Shown here one piece after another: positions 43,436 to 55,691 of a stretch of 64,000 nt of DNA (position 1 is its first letter; each line of letters begins with the position of its first letter). A model generated the notes under the pieces. It was given only the letters and a program-made list of their open reading frames with translations. It was not told where the DNA came from and did no database searches. The DNA comes from Xestospongia muta (Eukaryota > Porifera > Demospongiae > Haplosclerida > Petrosiidae), in contig OY848917.1 of NCBI GenBank assembly GCA_963693285.1, positions 33,677,245 through 33,741,244 of the forward strand. Reading direction: 5' to 3'. The translations under genes and the position numbers were made by a program.

Positions 43436-43978
43436 GCCTATCAAGTTAATAACTTCTTATGTATATTCACATCATTTCTCAACTTACTATACCATGGAAA
43501 TGGCTTAAATCTAGTTACAAACTCGTAGAATCAATGGTAATAGCTACTAAGAGGAAAGGATACGAAATCCTCCTGGCTTACATGACCTCATTGATCTATC
43601 AGGAGTAATTAGTACTAAGGGATGCAATCTTGTAGAACCTGATGTTCATGATGACATATCTTGTTTACTTGAAATAAATAGCTTTAGTGAGTCCATTGTT
43701 AGTGCTTTCAGAGGTAAATGATAACAGTGTTATTTAGAATCTAGTCTTATTATACAGAGCATAAGATAAAGTTACGTCATATACCAGATATCACTACTAC
43801 AACATCAATTGAAATAGGAATAAGGCAAATGTCTTTTATTTAGCATTATGGAGATATCGAAATAAAGCACTAGCTATTAATGACATTATGTTAGCAATAT
43901 ACAGACCTATTGTTTTTGTGGCTGGTTGACACCTACGCAATTAATTACACTTTACAGCACATACTCATAGTAATTAAC
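43436..43978 (+). repeat. Decayed repeat block
   Basis: Parallels 31200-31740 and 57310-57860 (ATCTATCAGGAGTAATTAGT, ATACCAGATATCACTACTAC). No gene seen. Confidence 0.55.
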
Positions 43979-44343
43979 CTCGCTGCGCGTGGGCGCATAA
44001 CAAGGGTACTGTAGTCTGTACATGTCAGTGTGTGTGTTTGTGTGTGTTTCCGAGCAAATGGCTTTGAACTGCTTTAACTCGGCTATATAGTGAACGGTCA
44101 AAACTTCTATACTTCTTAAGATACTGCTAAAAGGAGCGTCAAAAGTCTAAAAAACCTTTGTAAAAAAGCATAAACCGCAAACTACTCAGTAAACGGCAAA
44201 GCTTACTTTTTCCCTTTGATTGAAGAGAAATGCTGAGTCATCAATAATTATCCATCAATAATTTGACCACACCTTGTGAAATGTTAAATGTACATATGTA
44301 CATGCACCTTGCAGTATAGGTCTACACTACGCACCGCAGCGAG
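43979..44343. mobile_element. 365-base MITE with CTCGCTGCG ends
   Basis: The left end CTCGCTGCGCGTGGGCG mirrors the right end CGCACCGCAGCGAG. The interior is non-coding with GTGTGT and TGTACATATGTACA tracts. No clear target duplication was identified. The GC-rich ends contrast with the surroundings. Confidence 0.65.
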
Positions 44344-44485
44344 AATAAGCACTTTAGTCTATTTTATTATGCATGTATTTTTTTTATTTTTTGACATCCT
44401 TTGGCATCTTTGGTTTTAAAGTTTAAGATTGACATAAATATCTTGATGATGAAACTATCAACTCTCTTTTATGTATTTCTTAATA

Positions 44486-44870
44486 CTAAGTCAGAAGTCT
44501 ATTCTCAAAGTTGTAAGGAGTCAGCTGAGAAAAAGAGTTTGCACAAGTGTCTTGATAATCAATGACACCATCTCCATTGGTGTCATTTGACTTGTAAAAT
44601 TTATCAATCATTTCTTGCTCAATGTGAAACAATTTATGAAATTGTGAAAATTCTTCGTAGGATATAGTTCCATTACCTTTAGCATCCATGATCTTAAACA
44701 TTGCATCAACTAATACTTTTAAACATTCTTTAGCATCTGGCTGAAAAACAAATTGTTTTGCTTGTTCGACTCCTCTTTGGTAACTTCTATTTTGTCGGGT
44801 AAAGAGGTAGCTTGAATTACTTAAAATAATGCTCTCCTCATCTCACAAACGTTTGGAAAATGGAGGATTT
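44486..44870 (-). pseudogene. EF-hand gene relic, C-terminal half
   Basis: Residues equivalent to 101-150 are readable (MFKIMDAKGNGTISYEEF, then NDTNGDGVIDYQDTC), after which the frame drifts. Upstream, a deletion in the EEFIERAK region and further frame changes destroy the middle, and the first 60 codons are missing. EF3 is closest to the plus-strand array type (K at loop position 3). Clearly dead. Confidence 0.8.
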
Positions 44871-45161
44871 ACATTAGTTGTAATATTTCCATGAGTTAAA
44901 AATTACCAATTAATGTAGTTTATGGTATTTTACCACTCTTTATTAGAATCAATGTAGAAAACAACTGGATTTTCAGACAATTGGTTTTATGTTTTTTTAT
45001 GTTGGTTATTAACTTACACTAATCCAATGATTGTAATAACAATGACAAAATGATGTAACATCAATGAAAATTATACAATGGTTCCTACAATCATATTTGT
45101 GATGGTTATTAACTTACAATACACCTGCTTATGATAGATCATAAGCAGGTGATAAATAGGT
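44871..45161. other. Intergenic with a short perfect palindrome
   Basis: AT-rich spacer. At 45122-45151 CACCTGCTTATGAT and ATCATAAGCAGGTG form a perfect 14-base inverted repeat with a 2-base centre, 11 bases past the stop of the receptor gene on the minus strand. It could act as a 3' processing hairpin or be a protein-binding site. Confidence 0.6.
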
Positions 45162-48085
45162 TCAAACATTAATATCATACATGTCATCATTGTCATAGAG
45201 ATCTTCATAACCATCATTAATCCACTTTTCATTTTTGATATTTCCTGTATCTGTACATGTCATTAAATGTGAACAGAAAATTATTAGATATTTAATGAAT
45301 AATTATTTTATTTTATTTTCATTTTCTGACACTGATCAACTAATTTCTATATCTCTACTTTATATCTCACTATTATTACATTGTTTGTATATAATATATA
45401 CAAATATATAATTTAGAAATAATTCTTTTGATGTAAATAAGGAACAGAAGGTACCAATAGAGATCAGATGTTGATAGATCAAAGAAAATTATTCAGAATT
45501 ATGCTGAGACATCACAATAGGCTTGTACGTGTGGCTGACTTTGGTTAGACTACTAGTTCAAAGTAGTTGGAGTTTATACAACAAATAGAGGACAGACATA
45601 GAAACATCCAAACCATTATTTACACTATATATATATAATAATAGTAACAATTACCTGTATATAAAGGATTTATCAAGGTACGTTCTGGTGGTTTATGTTG
45701 ACTGTACAGTTGATTTGTCACTGTAAGTTCTATTCCATCTTTAGTACTTGATACATTCATTTTTCTTATTTGTCTCCTTTGATGAAAAAACATTAAAATG
45801 ACAATCAACAATGTAATTGTTAATAGAGTTATAAGAAAACACATGACTCCCAAAATGGTTAGAATTATCACTGGATAGTTATCTCCAAGAATGGAAGGTG
45901 AACTAGAGAGTACCACAGTGACTGTAGAACTTAATGTAGAAAATGAGGAAGATGTAGATAAAGATATAAATGACAGAACACTTGAAGTAGATGAACTAGA
46001 TGATATCAAGTTAATGGAGGTAGTAGTAAATGGTGATAATATGTTGTTGCTACTTGAAGTAATTTCATATGAAATGAGGAGACTAGTGGTGTCTGATGTC
46101 AAAGGATAACTAGTACCTACGGAGTTATACTGATTAACTGATAATAAATGATGCTTACTTAAGATAGTTGTCAAAGATTTTACCTCTATACTAATGCCTA
46201 TAAATATAAGAAGTAATTATATTGGACAATGTAAACACACACCTGATGTAGATAAAGATACAAATGATAGAACACTTGAAGTAGTGACTGTAGAACTTAA
46301 TGTGGGAAGTGATGTCAAGGGATAACTAGTACCTATGTAATAATAATAAATAACTGATAATAAATGATACTTACTTATCAAGATTGTTACTTGAGGAACA
46401 TTGTTAGATGTCTTTGTTGTAAGGTCTGAAGTAACCAATATTGTTAAAGGAGTAGGGGAATCTACATTGAAATCTATATATGAATTTAGTAGTCCACACT
46501 CTCTTTGTTCTCAAGTTGACTAGATGAATCTAGTGAAACATTAATGTCATATATCTCCCATTTGGGACTTCAATGGTGTCACAGGATAATACTCATAGAC
46601 ATTGGTAGCTGTTGATATATTAGCACTTTTTAGCAGTAACTAAACTAGATCCTTCTTTGTTGTAACTATCAAAAATATACTAATATGTTTATTCTAATTT
46701 CATTATACAAAGTGACAATGGTAATTATACTGGACAATGTAAACACACACCTGTTGCAGCCATACTACTGGTCTCTATAGTAGTTGTTGATACTATCTCT
46801 GTACTAATACCTATATTTATTAGAAGTGAAAATAATATTGCACATTATATTAACATACTTATTATGACTGTGACTAGAGGAAAATTATTTTCCTCATTTG
46901 TTGTAAGCATTCCATTTATTTCTGAAGGAGCAGGTGAATTTACTTCATTACTAATATGTAGATTAAGTGGTCCACTTTTTATTTGTTCATATAAATATAG
47001 TTGACTATTATTATCATCAGGTATATGAACACCAAATATATCTCCCTCTTGGAACTCCAGTGGTGTCACAGGATAATACTCATAGACATTAAGAGCTATT
47101 GGTACATTAGCAGTAACTAAAGTAGATCTTTGTTCATTGTAACTATTAGGACCAGTTTGACGCCATATTTGGAGTTCAGGTAAGTCTCCTGTAGATCTGT
47201 TCTTATCTACAGCTCCATAGATCCATTTTATAACACTACCATTACATGAGAACTTCATCTCAGGATATATGTACTGTCTTCTTTGTCCTGCCTGTTTAAC
47301 TTCATGTATCAGTAAAGCATTCTCCTTGATGACTGTAGCATTTATTGAACTACTTACACAAACTCCATCTAATGACATAACAGATCACAATATTTTGGTA
47401 TATATGATATAACTCACCAGTTATAGGATAAACTAATACCAAATCACTATTAATTGGACCACCATATATCTTAGCAGCTATCGAACCAAATGAGAGAGCA
47501 TAACTATCATAATTAACAACACTTTGTATGTAATAAACTCTAAAAATACTGTTTGCTTGAGGAGGTTGTGATATAGCTAATATATCTCCACTTTGTACTG
47601 GTATGGGTGGAACCAGTGGATATTCAAACACTCCATTAGTACTGACATTATTAGTTGAGTAGTATATAGTTCTCACATAGTCTGCAACAAGATAATATCG
47701 ATAACGTCGTACAGGATCATTTCCTGAACGTCTCCAGATTTGAACACTAGGAAATAACTGACGATCAACATTTGGTTTTCTAAGGTCACCTCCCACAATA
47801 ATACTGGTAATAGTTGTTGATGAACAGTTAAACTGATATTCTGTGAGAAGCCTGATTTCATTACTTAAATTACACCCCATTTTACTGATGCCTACTGTCT
47901 TTGCTCTATATTTAATCAAGTCAAAGTCCATAAACACATCTGAACAACCAGCGTTCTCGGCATAGCCTACATAAAATATTATATTAAATAATTCTATTAA
48001 CATTATTTCTGGACTTACTTGACCTGATTATATACAACAGTAAAAGCAAAATCAGTGACCAGTGACTGTTACAGTGTTTCATCAT
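45162..48085 (-). CDS. Type I cell-surface receptor with two repeated ~175-residue modules, Ser/Thr stalk, TM helix and tyrosine-rich tail (621 aa predicted)
   Basis: Eight exons join with every intron in phase 1: 48085-48019, 47966-47418, 47368-46859, 46810-46751, 46332-46243, 46197-46159, 46116-45655, 45250-45162; total 1866 bases, stop included. Exon 1 is a signal peptide (LILLLLLYII). Exons 2 and 3 each encode one module sharing FxC, QIWRxxG, EYxxVxPxxxQxGDI. Exons 4-7 and the start of exon 8 are a mucin-like Ser/Thr stalk. Exon 8 has one TM helix (YPVIILTILGVMCFLITLL) and a tail with NPLY. The last exon adds GYEDLYDNDDMYDINV. Introns are 42-52 bases except two of about 400; one of these contains a decayed third module (46379-46680). 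Ligand unknown. Confidence 0.75.
46379..46690 (-). pseudogene. Decayed third module exon within the receptor intron
   Basis: Pieces ANISTATNVYEYYPVTPLKS and DSPTPLTILVTSDLTTKTSN align with the end of module exon 3, but there are at least two frameshifts and stops. Because flanking exons are phase 1, skipping it keeps the receptor in frame. Confidence 0.65.
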
Positions 48086-48895
48086 ATCTTTGTCATTAAA
48101 TTTCTACTAACATGAGGTCATCAGCAGAATACTTTGAAGTGTCAACAAAATGATTATTAACATAATTAAAAGCCTACAGGTGACAGTATGACAACATCTG
48201 TCCTAAGAATAAATATTAATTGCTTTAATGTAAATTTGTCAACAGTGATACATTCTCTGTAAATCAATATAGAGTTTATGTCCAGTATCTAGTGGACCTC
48301 CCAGTACTGGACTCTCTGGACTACAGGTCTTGTCTTTATTAGACAATGGACTACTGAGGAGTTGAACATCACCTTGATACAGATCTGATACCAATATGAC
48401 AAATGTAGTTGATCTCCAACTCACAGTTTAACCATAGGTTTAGTTTATATAGAATATATAATTCTATTGAAGTCCATTTTTATTGCTCTAAAGCTCAATA
48501 ATCCTAACTCCGAAATTTCTCTCAGTACATTGCTGTAGTGTAATAGATTTTGTAAACAAATCAACAATAGGAAGATGATAAGAAAAACAAATAATACTCA
48601 CTACTTTGTTATTTCTAGGTATGTTATTCTCATACAAATAAATTATTGTAACAAAGTCTACTCCAAAGTTATTGTCAATGAAAGATAGTGTAAGATTCCA
48701 GTAGACAAATGCAGAAAATATTTTGTATGTTATCATAATTTTATGTGTAGATTTAATTTTAAATTCCATTAAAACTAATGATCATAGTCTACCCATAATA
48801 CATTACTAACTTCAATAACACAGTACTTATATTGATATGATTTCTTTGACAGATACTCCATACCTAAGACAATCTGACAACAGTAGGAGAATAGA
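48086..48895 (-). other. Receptor upstream region with possible exon pieces
   Basis: Minus-strand open stretch 48424-48239 reads STTFVILVSDLYQGDVQLLS ... and ends RMYHC; another at 48769-48488 reads FSAFVYWNLTLSFIDNNFGV. They could be remains of another receptor-type gene. No full gene structure could be drawn. The receptor promoter should lie in 48086-48240. Confidence 0.3.
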
Positions 48896-48899
48896 TACT

Positions 48900-49480
48900 G
48901 TAAAGTGAACTAACTCTCCTGGTCTGTAAGTAACAAATCTTTGTTGTATGGTCTGAAGTAACTAATGTTGTTGAAGGAGTAGGTGAATCTACATTGAAAT
49001 CTATACATAAATTTAGTAGTCCACTCTCTCTTTGTTCTTATAAACATAGTTGACTAGATGAATTTAGTAGGGTTATGAACACCAAATATATCTCAATCTT
49101 GGAATTCCAGTGGAGTCGTGGAATAATATTCGTATAATACATTAGTAGCTATTAATATAATAGCAGTAAATAAACTAGATCCTTATTTATTGTATTTGCT
49201 AACAGTATATGTGAATCGTTTTATTCTAATTTAATTATACAAAGTGACAATAGTAATTATATTGGACAATGTAAACACACACCTCTTGCAGCCATAATAT
49301 TTGTCTCTATAGTAGAAGAGATGATTGTTGATCTATCTCTGTGCTAATAATACCTATATTTATAAGAAATGAAAATAATATTACACATTATATTAACATA
49401 CTTATTATGACTGTGACTAGAGGAAAATTATTTGCCTCATTTTTTGTAAGCATTCCATTTATTGTCAAAGATAAACATTC
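48900..49480 (-). pseudogene. Decayed duplicate of the receptor module and stalk exons
   Basis: Matches 46440-46870 on the same strand: TGGTCTGAAGTAACTAATG, CCAAATATATCTC, CTTGGAATTCCAGTGG and the CACACACCT(C/G)TTGCAGCCAT stalk exon. Several stops and frame changes. It shows tandem duplication of the module exon outside the present gene. Confidence 0.65.
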
Positions 49481-50075
49481 AGTGGTAACATAAAAGATTG
49501 TTGTACCTAACCTTGGTCAGGAGTTACACAGTCTACTGTTCACCAATATGGTGCCCTCACTTAACCCAAGGCATAATAAAGCTCAAGAAGCTATAACATT
49601 GAACCACCAAATTTTAGTCTCTGTACAATTGGACTATGAGTCCAGACTGATAACTGAAGCTGCTACCTCTGTCAAAACCCAGTATATCCTACTGTTAGTA
49701 ATGCTAATGATTGACCCTCTAAATAATTTTTTCTTGCTGACTACATCTCACTAGTCACTTTATCTATTTGAACCTCTACTTTCAACATCAAGATCATCAA
49801 TGACCCATGTACATGGTATATTGCTTGTTCCTGTACTAGTTGCAGCACTTCTCTCCCCAATCCTTCTATTAGACAATAATTATACCTGGTATAACTGCTA
49901 CTGAGCTCTAGCTTGTATCACTTAACACCTTCACTAATCGACATACTATCATCATGACATTGTAAAGTTAATTAATTAATCTTCATAATTAGCATTACTC
50001 TGTACAACAGTCATACCTTCATATACAAAGTGGCTTTCACTTGAGACCATAAAAATTAAACACATACACACAATA
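49481..50075. other. Unique intergenic stretch
   Basis: An open frame at 49548-49754 has no recognisable motif and no relatives elsewhere in the window. It is probably chance. Confidence 0.4.
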
Positions 50076-50079
50076 TATG

Positions 50080-50890
50080 AAAAGAATTATTTGTATCAGA
50101 GTGGTTTATCAAAGCATATTTGAAAACTTGAAATAGGAAAGAGCTCTCAAAAGATATGTGAAGTAAACAGATGACACATATAAACTACAGTTTCAAGACT
50201 GTCAACATTATTATTCTGACTATTTACACAGATTGCAATGCATATAAGAAGAGTGCAGTGAAGGTACATTTACAGGTTCTATATAACTTAATGTTTTTGT
50301 GAGTAGATAGAAGTATACAACTGTTACTGATGGGAACCTCACTGGAGGTAGAACTTTTTCTTATTATGACTTGTTGTGACAACCCAATTACTTACATACA
50401 TGTACATGTACAAATAAAAATGCACATGTTTATATCTATTGCCTCTTATTGTAGTACATGACATTATAATATTATAGTATAAAAAGATGAAATCTATAAT
50501 TTTTTCTTACTATCTTTATTTCAAACTTGACCAGCAGATTTATTAAAAAACATTTTGTGTTGCCCAAAGGGATGCTAATGTCAGTATTCCCTGTCCACCT
50601 AGTAGTGATACCTGCATGTCAATCACTTATAAGGTCATCATTATTTATTCAATTGTCATGTTAATCATAACTAATACACTCCATTGTATTTTAATTATAA
50701 TATTTTATGAAATTGTATTTGTTAGTTTTATGTTTGCGATAACAATTCCATATATTGTATCTACCATACAACTTAAGCAAATTCGAGGAACTCTAGGACA
50801 GAATGAGGAGGACCAATTCTACTGACATTCCTTCCCAATAATTTAAAATAAATTATTTAAAAATTAATAAATAAAATGTTGTGTTGCCCA
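50080..50890 (+). repeat. Copy of the 6000-7245 block with membrane-peptide fragment
   Basis: 50616-50825 is the best preserved of three copies: ILIIIFYEIVFVSFMFAITI then PYIVSTIQ, with tail IRGTLGQNEEDQFY. One hydrophobic segment and an acidic tail. Probably the terminal exon of a lost membrane protein; no upstream exon recognised. Confidence 0.45.
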
Positions 50891-50950
50891 AACGATTTAT
50901 CCTCACTCATCCACTGGGGCTTCCACTTAGGCTCCAGGATTCCCTGCTAT

Positions 50951-51190
50951 TGCTGGCTAGGACCGCCACCGTGGCTTGGTAACCTTCGTCCGAAGACGAG
51001 GTAATCCTGGCTGGAATTTCGCCCTAACTTCAAGCCAGACGTACGGGATTCGAGCTCTGCGGGATGTCTAAGCAGTCATTGTAAGTTGAAACTGGGCCTA
51101 CAATACACCAGACCTCGTCACGTTTAAAGGAGACTACCAGCCGTATCCTAGTCCGCCTTTCGCATACTCGGTAAACATCTCAGAGGTCAT
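50951..51190. repeat. GC-rich interspersed repeat, copy 2
   Basis: Same repeat as 37884-38155; here the centre reads GGGATTCGAGCTCTGCGGG, a closer match to a Pol III B box. It marks the left edge of segmental duplication copy 2. Confidence 0.5.
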
Positions 51191-51398
51191 GATGTATTTT
51201 ATATGTACTTACAATTTTGTCATCATGCTTTTGTGGGGCACGACTGTGAATCGCTATGAATTTATTAACAACTGCTATGAATATAATTATCAATAACGGT
51301 GAACAAAAGCCTGTTTAAACAAGTAAAACTAAAACTATATTTTTAAGAACCAATAATAAAATCAGACCCATTTAAGCAAACTAAAAAACGCTATTAAT

Positions 51399-51437
<39 letters not shown>

Positions 51438-52690
51438 ATTTGGTTTTATTTTTAGAGCAAATGAATAAATAAATTAATAAATAAATAAATAATGAATAAA
51501 TAATAGAAGTCAACTTAATATCTTAAAGTTCCAAGAGAAGAAGGCCTGCACCATCCTCCATATCTATACCACTCCTCCATTTTACTCTAGAGCGTGTTAA
51601 ACACAAGTCTGTTGTAAAAATCAACAAGATAGTCTAGCTCGTACTTGTGCATCAGTGTTTACGACACAAATATCCAACAATCCTTCAATCTGTGGTTACC
51701 ATAACACTCTAATGCTCAGATCTGCTGTCAGTGCTACAGTATCTCTTGGTTCATTGATCTATCACACTACAGACAACATCTTTGTTTGTAGACCATGGAA
51801 GCAATATCACCTAATGACTCACAAACTTCATTTTGTCTTAGTAACTTACTTATCTTATCTCATGATGCATTCCATAGTGTCTATAGAATGTATAAGAGAT
51901 AACCTCTGTACCCTACTTGCATTACCTTTTAGATGCCATCTGGAAGTACAAGATGTCTTAATTCCAGAGTAATTAGAAATTGTAATTTGTAGACATAACA
52001 GGATACTTGTATTACAATTGTTTTTAAAGGGACACTAGTAACCTAAGTAACAACAAATCAGAGTAGTGGCTTGAAAAATGTGATAGTTTATATTGGTTGT
52101 ATCTTGTAAATGTAGCATATAGATTATGTACATAATTAAATGTACAGTGTGTGTATGTGTGTATGTATGTGTCTATACTTGCACATAACTGTGCACATGT
52201 TTATACAAGTGGTTATGAGTTCATTTTCATGGTTATCATTACAAATAAGTACATAACCCCAGTTATTGTCCTCATGACTATAACACATATTGTATAATTA
52301 AAACAACCAATAAGCTAAGCCTTTCTATAAGTTTTCTCAGATTTCTCATCATTCATTCAGAACATTCTTGTACATTATTTTATAGTTAAGTTATGGATAG
52401 GGACAGTTTAGTGCAGATACAAATAATTAACGTATTTAATTACAATAAACCACACCTCTCCATGTTTGTATCATTGAAGCCATATATGAAACTTGCTGTA
52501 TAGTGCAATTTGATTGAACAATTGAAGAGTTGCTTTGACGTTATTATTTCATTATTCAAAGTACTTATTGACTTAATTAGTATGAAAATATTAATTTAAA
52601 AATGTGATTGCATGTGATAAATTAGAACTACATTCTATTAACTAACTAAGTCATGAGTCTTCGCTTATAGTTATTAAACTATTTTAGTAA

Positions 52691-53179
52691 TTAAGCTGAG
52701 AAATAGAATTTGACAAAACTTTCATAAGTTTCTTGATAATCAATGACTCCATCTCCATTGACATCAGCTACATTGAATAGCATATCAATCGCTTCTTGTT
52801 CAATGTTCAATGATTTATGAAACTGCAAAAATTCTTCATAGGATATAACTCCATCTTTGTTAGCATCCATGATGTTAAAAACTGAATCAACCAATACTTT
52901 TACACGTTCTTTAGAATCTGGCTGAGAAACAAATTTTTTTGCTCGTTCTATAAACTCCTCTTCAGTAACTCCTTTTTCATCAACTAACGAGGTAGCTTGA
53001 ATTACTTTAAAGTAATGCTTTTCCTCATCTGGACCTTCGTTTCTATAGGTAGCCAGATTTTTAGCTACAATAGCTAAGTCTGTATTATTAACAACGCCAC
53101 TTTTGTCTACATCCAAAAGAGCAAAACGCCATTTCATTTTCTTGGTCCATTTAGGACTGTCTGTAAACGAGATGTCCAT
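52691..53179 (-). CDS. EF-hand calcium-binding protein (162 aa)
   Basis: Intact sister of the truncated 39658 copy. EF1 DVDKSGVVNNTD has asparagine at loop position 9 but keeps the glycine. EF3 DANKDGVISYEE and EF4 DVNGDGVIDYQE are canonical. It ends FYFSA. Leader on the minus strand contains CTTGGCTGGTGTATG before the ATG. It faces the UGT pseudogene across 738 bases. Probably functional. Confidence 0.88.
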   Translation of the reverse strand: MDISFTDSPKWTKKMKWRFALLDVDKSGVVNNTDLAIVAKNLATYRNEGPDEEKHYFKVIQATSLVDEKGVTEEEFIERAKKFVSQPDSKERVKVLVDSVFNIMDANKDGVISYEEFLQFHKSLNIEQEAIDMLFNVADVNGDGVIDYQETYESFVKFYFSA

Positions 53180-53917
53180 CTTGGCTGGTGTATGTAGACC
53201 CTCAACACAACAAAGTAGATGAAAAATGAAGTAATAAGAAGTAATAAGATGACTTTGTCCGTTTTATCGAAGTGTAACAACTCGAATTATATATACCACG
53301 ACGTAATACGATTAGATTAAATCGTAATAGTGTCGTATTTAAAATTCCAGACAGTACATAGCACTTAAACCATAAGGATTTGGTCCGGTTTATATGATGG
53401 GCAATTTGGGCTAAATCATAAGCAAAGTAATTTTAGTGTGAACAATAGTTATTATCTTCTTAACATGTAGTCACAGCGATGTCTTAAAATTGTATCCAAA
53501 TATTCTTATGACTTTATAACAGTATGTAAATGTTTAGTATTATATGTAATGGACTCTAACTGGATATATCTATAATATGCTGCTAGTATATAGTGATGTT
53601 TATTGTGGTATATTTTGTTATCACTAGTGTAATATACGATATTTTGAATTACAATATTTAAATTTTATTTCTACAAAAATCTTTGACATACCACATTAAA
53701 ACATGTTGTTACTTCAACATCATAAACTTATATAATTCTATGATATGGTTTACATAAAGTATATAGTTAATATCTCATGTAAATGTTTGTTATAAAGTAT
53801 TTCTAATGTTGAGTACTAGCTGTCTATGTTTAATACATCATCAAAGATACACACAATGTAGTTAACATACTACACTGACAAGTTAATTTAATTTAAAAGT
53901 CAACTTCCTTTTTCAAA

Positions 53918-55220
53918 ATGTTAGCCCTTCTTCTATTTTGTCTTATCGGATTGACCTTAAGTGAAAAATCCCTCAATCTAAATAGCAGTCCAAATCAATT
54001 TTCTCATTCTGATGAAGGCAACCACTCCATGTTATCAGTTTTAATTTATCTAGGCCATTTCTTTCCTCTGGTAGCATTGGGAGCTGAACTTGTAAGCAGA
54101 GGTCATCAAGTGACTGTGTTAGGACCAACTGTTGAAAGATATGAACATCTCCCTACGTTGGCTAAATCACATAGAATGAAAGTTATATCAACAGACTTCA
54201 TACCTTACTGGTTATATGAACAAGTAGTTGAAACTGGTAAACATGAAGGCAGTGGTGATTTAACAACTATCATGTACAATATAACACAAACATTGTTCAA
54301 TGCTAGTAAAGACAATGAATATATCTATTAAAAATGAAGAAAGAGATTGATAAGTTGAATAGCAGTAATTATGACTATATGGAAAAAGTAATGATTGTTG
54401 TTTTTGACTTTCTTTTTAAGATTGATAAAGAGCAAAGTATTTTTGATGCCAGTTTAAGGTTCTTTGAACAACCACTTTTAATAAACTCAGTAATTGGATT
54501 TGATTGGCCAAAAACTATTCTTCCTCTTCAACATTATGTTGGCCTTATGTTCCTCTCAACATCACCTCCTCTGGACTCCACTCTTGTGTATTGGTTATCA
54601 AACATTCCTCCAGACTACATCATTATATGGTCATTACGTCAATTCAATTATAACATTCTTAATGGTCTTTCTATTAACAAAGATCGTGTGTACATCTCAC
54701 CATGGATATCACAGATTACAATGCTACAACATCACTCAGTAGTGCTAGCAATATTACATTGTGGTATCAATGGTGTCATGGAAGCCCTGTACCATTCTGT
54801 ACCTGTTATATGTTTTCCGAGTGTATATGAGCAGTTTGATGTTGCTTACAGACTGGAATCTCAAGGTTTAGGAATATGGTTCATCCCAAGTAAAGTGACT
54901 ACATATGATATTGTGGATTCAGTTCACAAAATTAAGACAGGTGGCTACAATGAACAAGTTAGAAAAGTGAGTCGTTTATTAAGAGCTGGAGGAGGAGCTA
55001 AAAAAGGTCTGATCTGGTGGAACAATATGCTGATATAGGACATGATCATGGTATCCCTTCATTTATTCGCTATAAATGGAACTTTATACAGTATTATAAT
55101 ATTGATGTGTGGTTGGTGATAGTAAGCAGTGTTATCATTATCATCTGGGGTAGCCATAAAATGTGCAATTGTTGTCTAAGTTACTGCAGCAGTCATCAAA
55201 AGACTAAGCAGCAATATTAA
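53918..55220 (+). pseudogene. UGT pseudogene with multiple deletions and frameshifts
   Basis: Relative to the intact UGT: 12 bases lost near the GHFFP motif (LIYLGHFFP); a frame break and stop at about 54320-54331 (NEYIY); a 201-base in-frame deletion (residues 159-225) removing the catalytic aspartate region, with only a short TAT/AT overlap at the joint; an 84-base in-frame deletion (residues 305-332) removing the VSMGT donor loop; and a one-base loss at about 55009 (AAAAAAGGTCTG). The C-terminal TM helix and tail are readable in another frame (55017-55220). It cannot encode an active enzyme. Confidence 0.9.
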
Positions 55221-55691
55221 ATACCTGTACTTATTTTATTTACATTATTGTTATTTTAAACATTTAAATTAGATTGAGTTGCTATTTAGCTGAAACAAAC
55301 AATATACAATTGACACAGCACAATTAAAAGCATTACACAATTATTGAATACATCCATAAGTAGTATATGTACTTACAGTATATACAGTATTAAATGTCCG
55401 TGTTTATAATGTACATAATATGTTTATATGTACACATACATATATGAAATATACATTTATTCATTCTTTACCATAATAGTGTGTATATTGTTTGAAAAAG
55501 ATTACATTTCAGTTTTTATTAATGCACATCTTTCAGTACTCAATGAAGTGCTGTTTGTACTGTAATGTAATTATCATAGTCTGCCGAACCCTTTTACTTC
55601 TAATCTTAATGATGGCCTTGTTATAATCAATATACTACAAATGTATCAGGGATCATCAGTTCACTGTACTTGCAAAGTATCTCTCATTGAA
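55221..55691 (+). other. UGT pseudogene 3' flank
   Basis: Same as 42580-43070; includes the GTACTTACAGTATATACAGT word also found at 30060. Upstream region of the next gene. Confidence 0.6.

Noticed and set aside
45891..46109. Plus-strand acidic frame of 72 codons
   Set aside because: It is the antisense of the Ser/Thr-rich stalk exon of the minus-strand receptor.
51655..51972. 105-codon plus-strand frame
   Set aside because: The homologous region at 38660-38980 does not keep the frame and no motif is seen.
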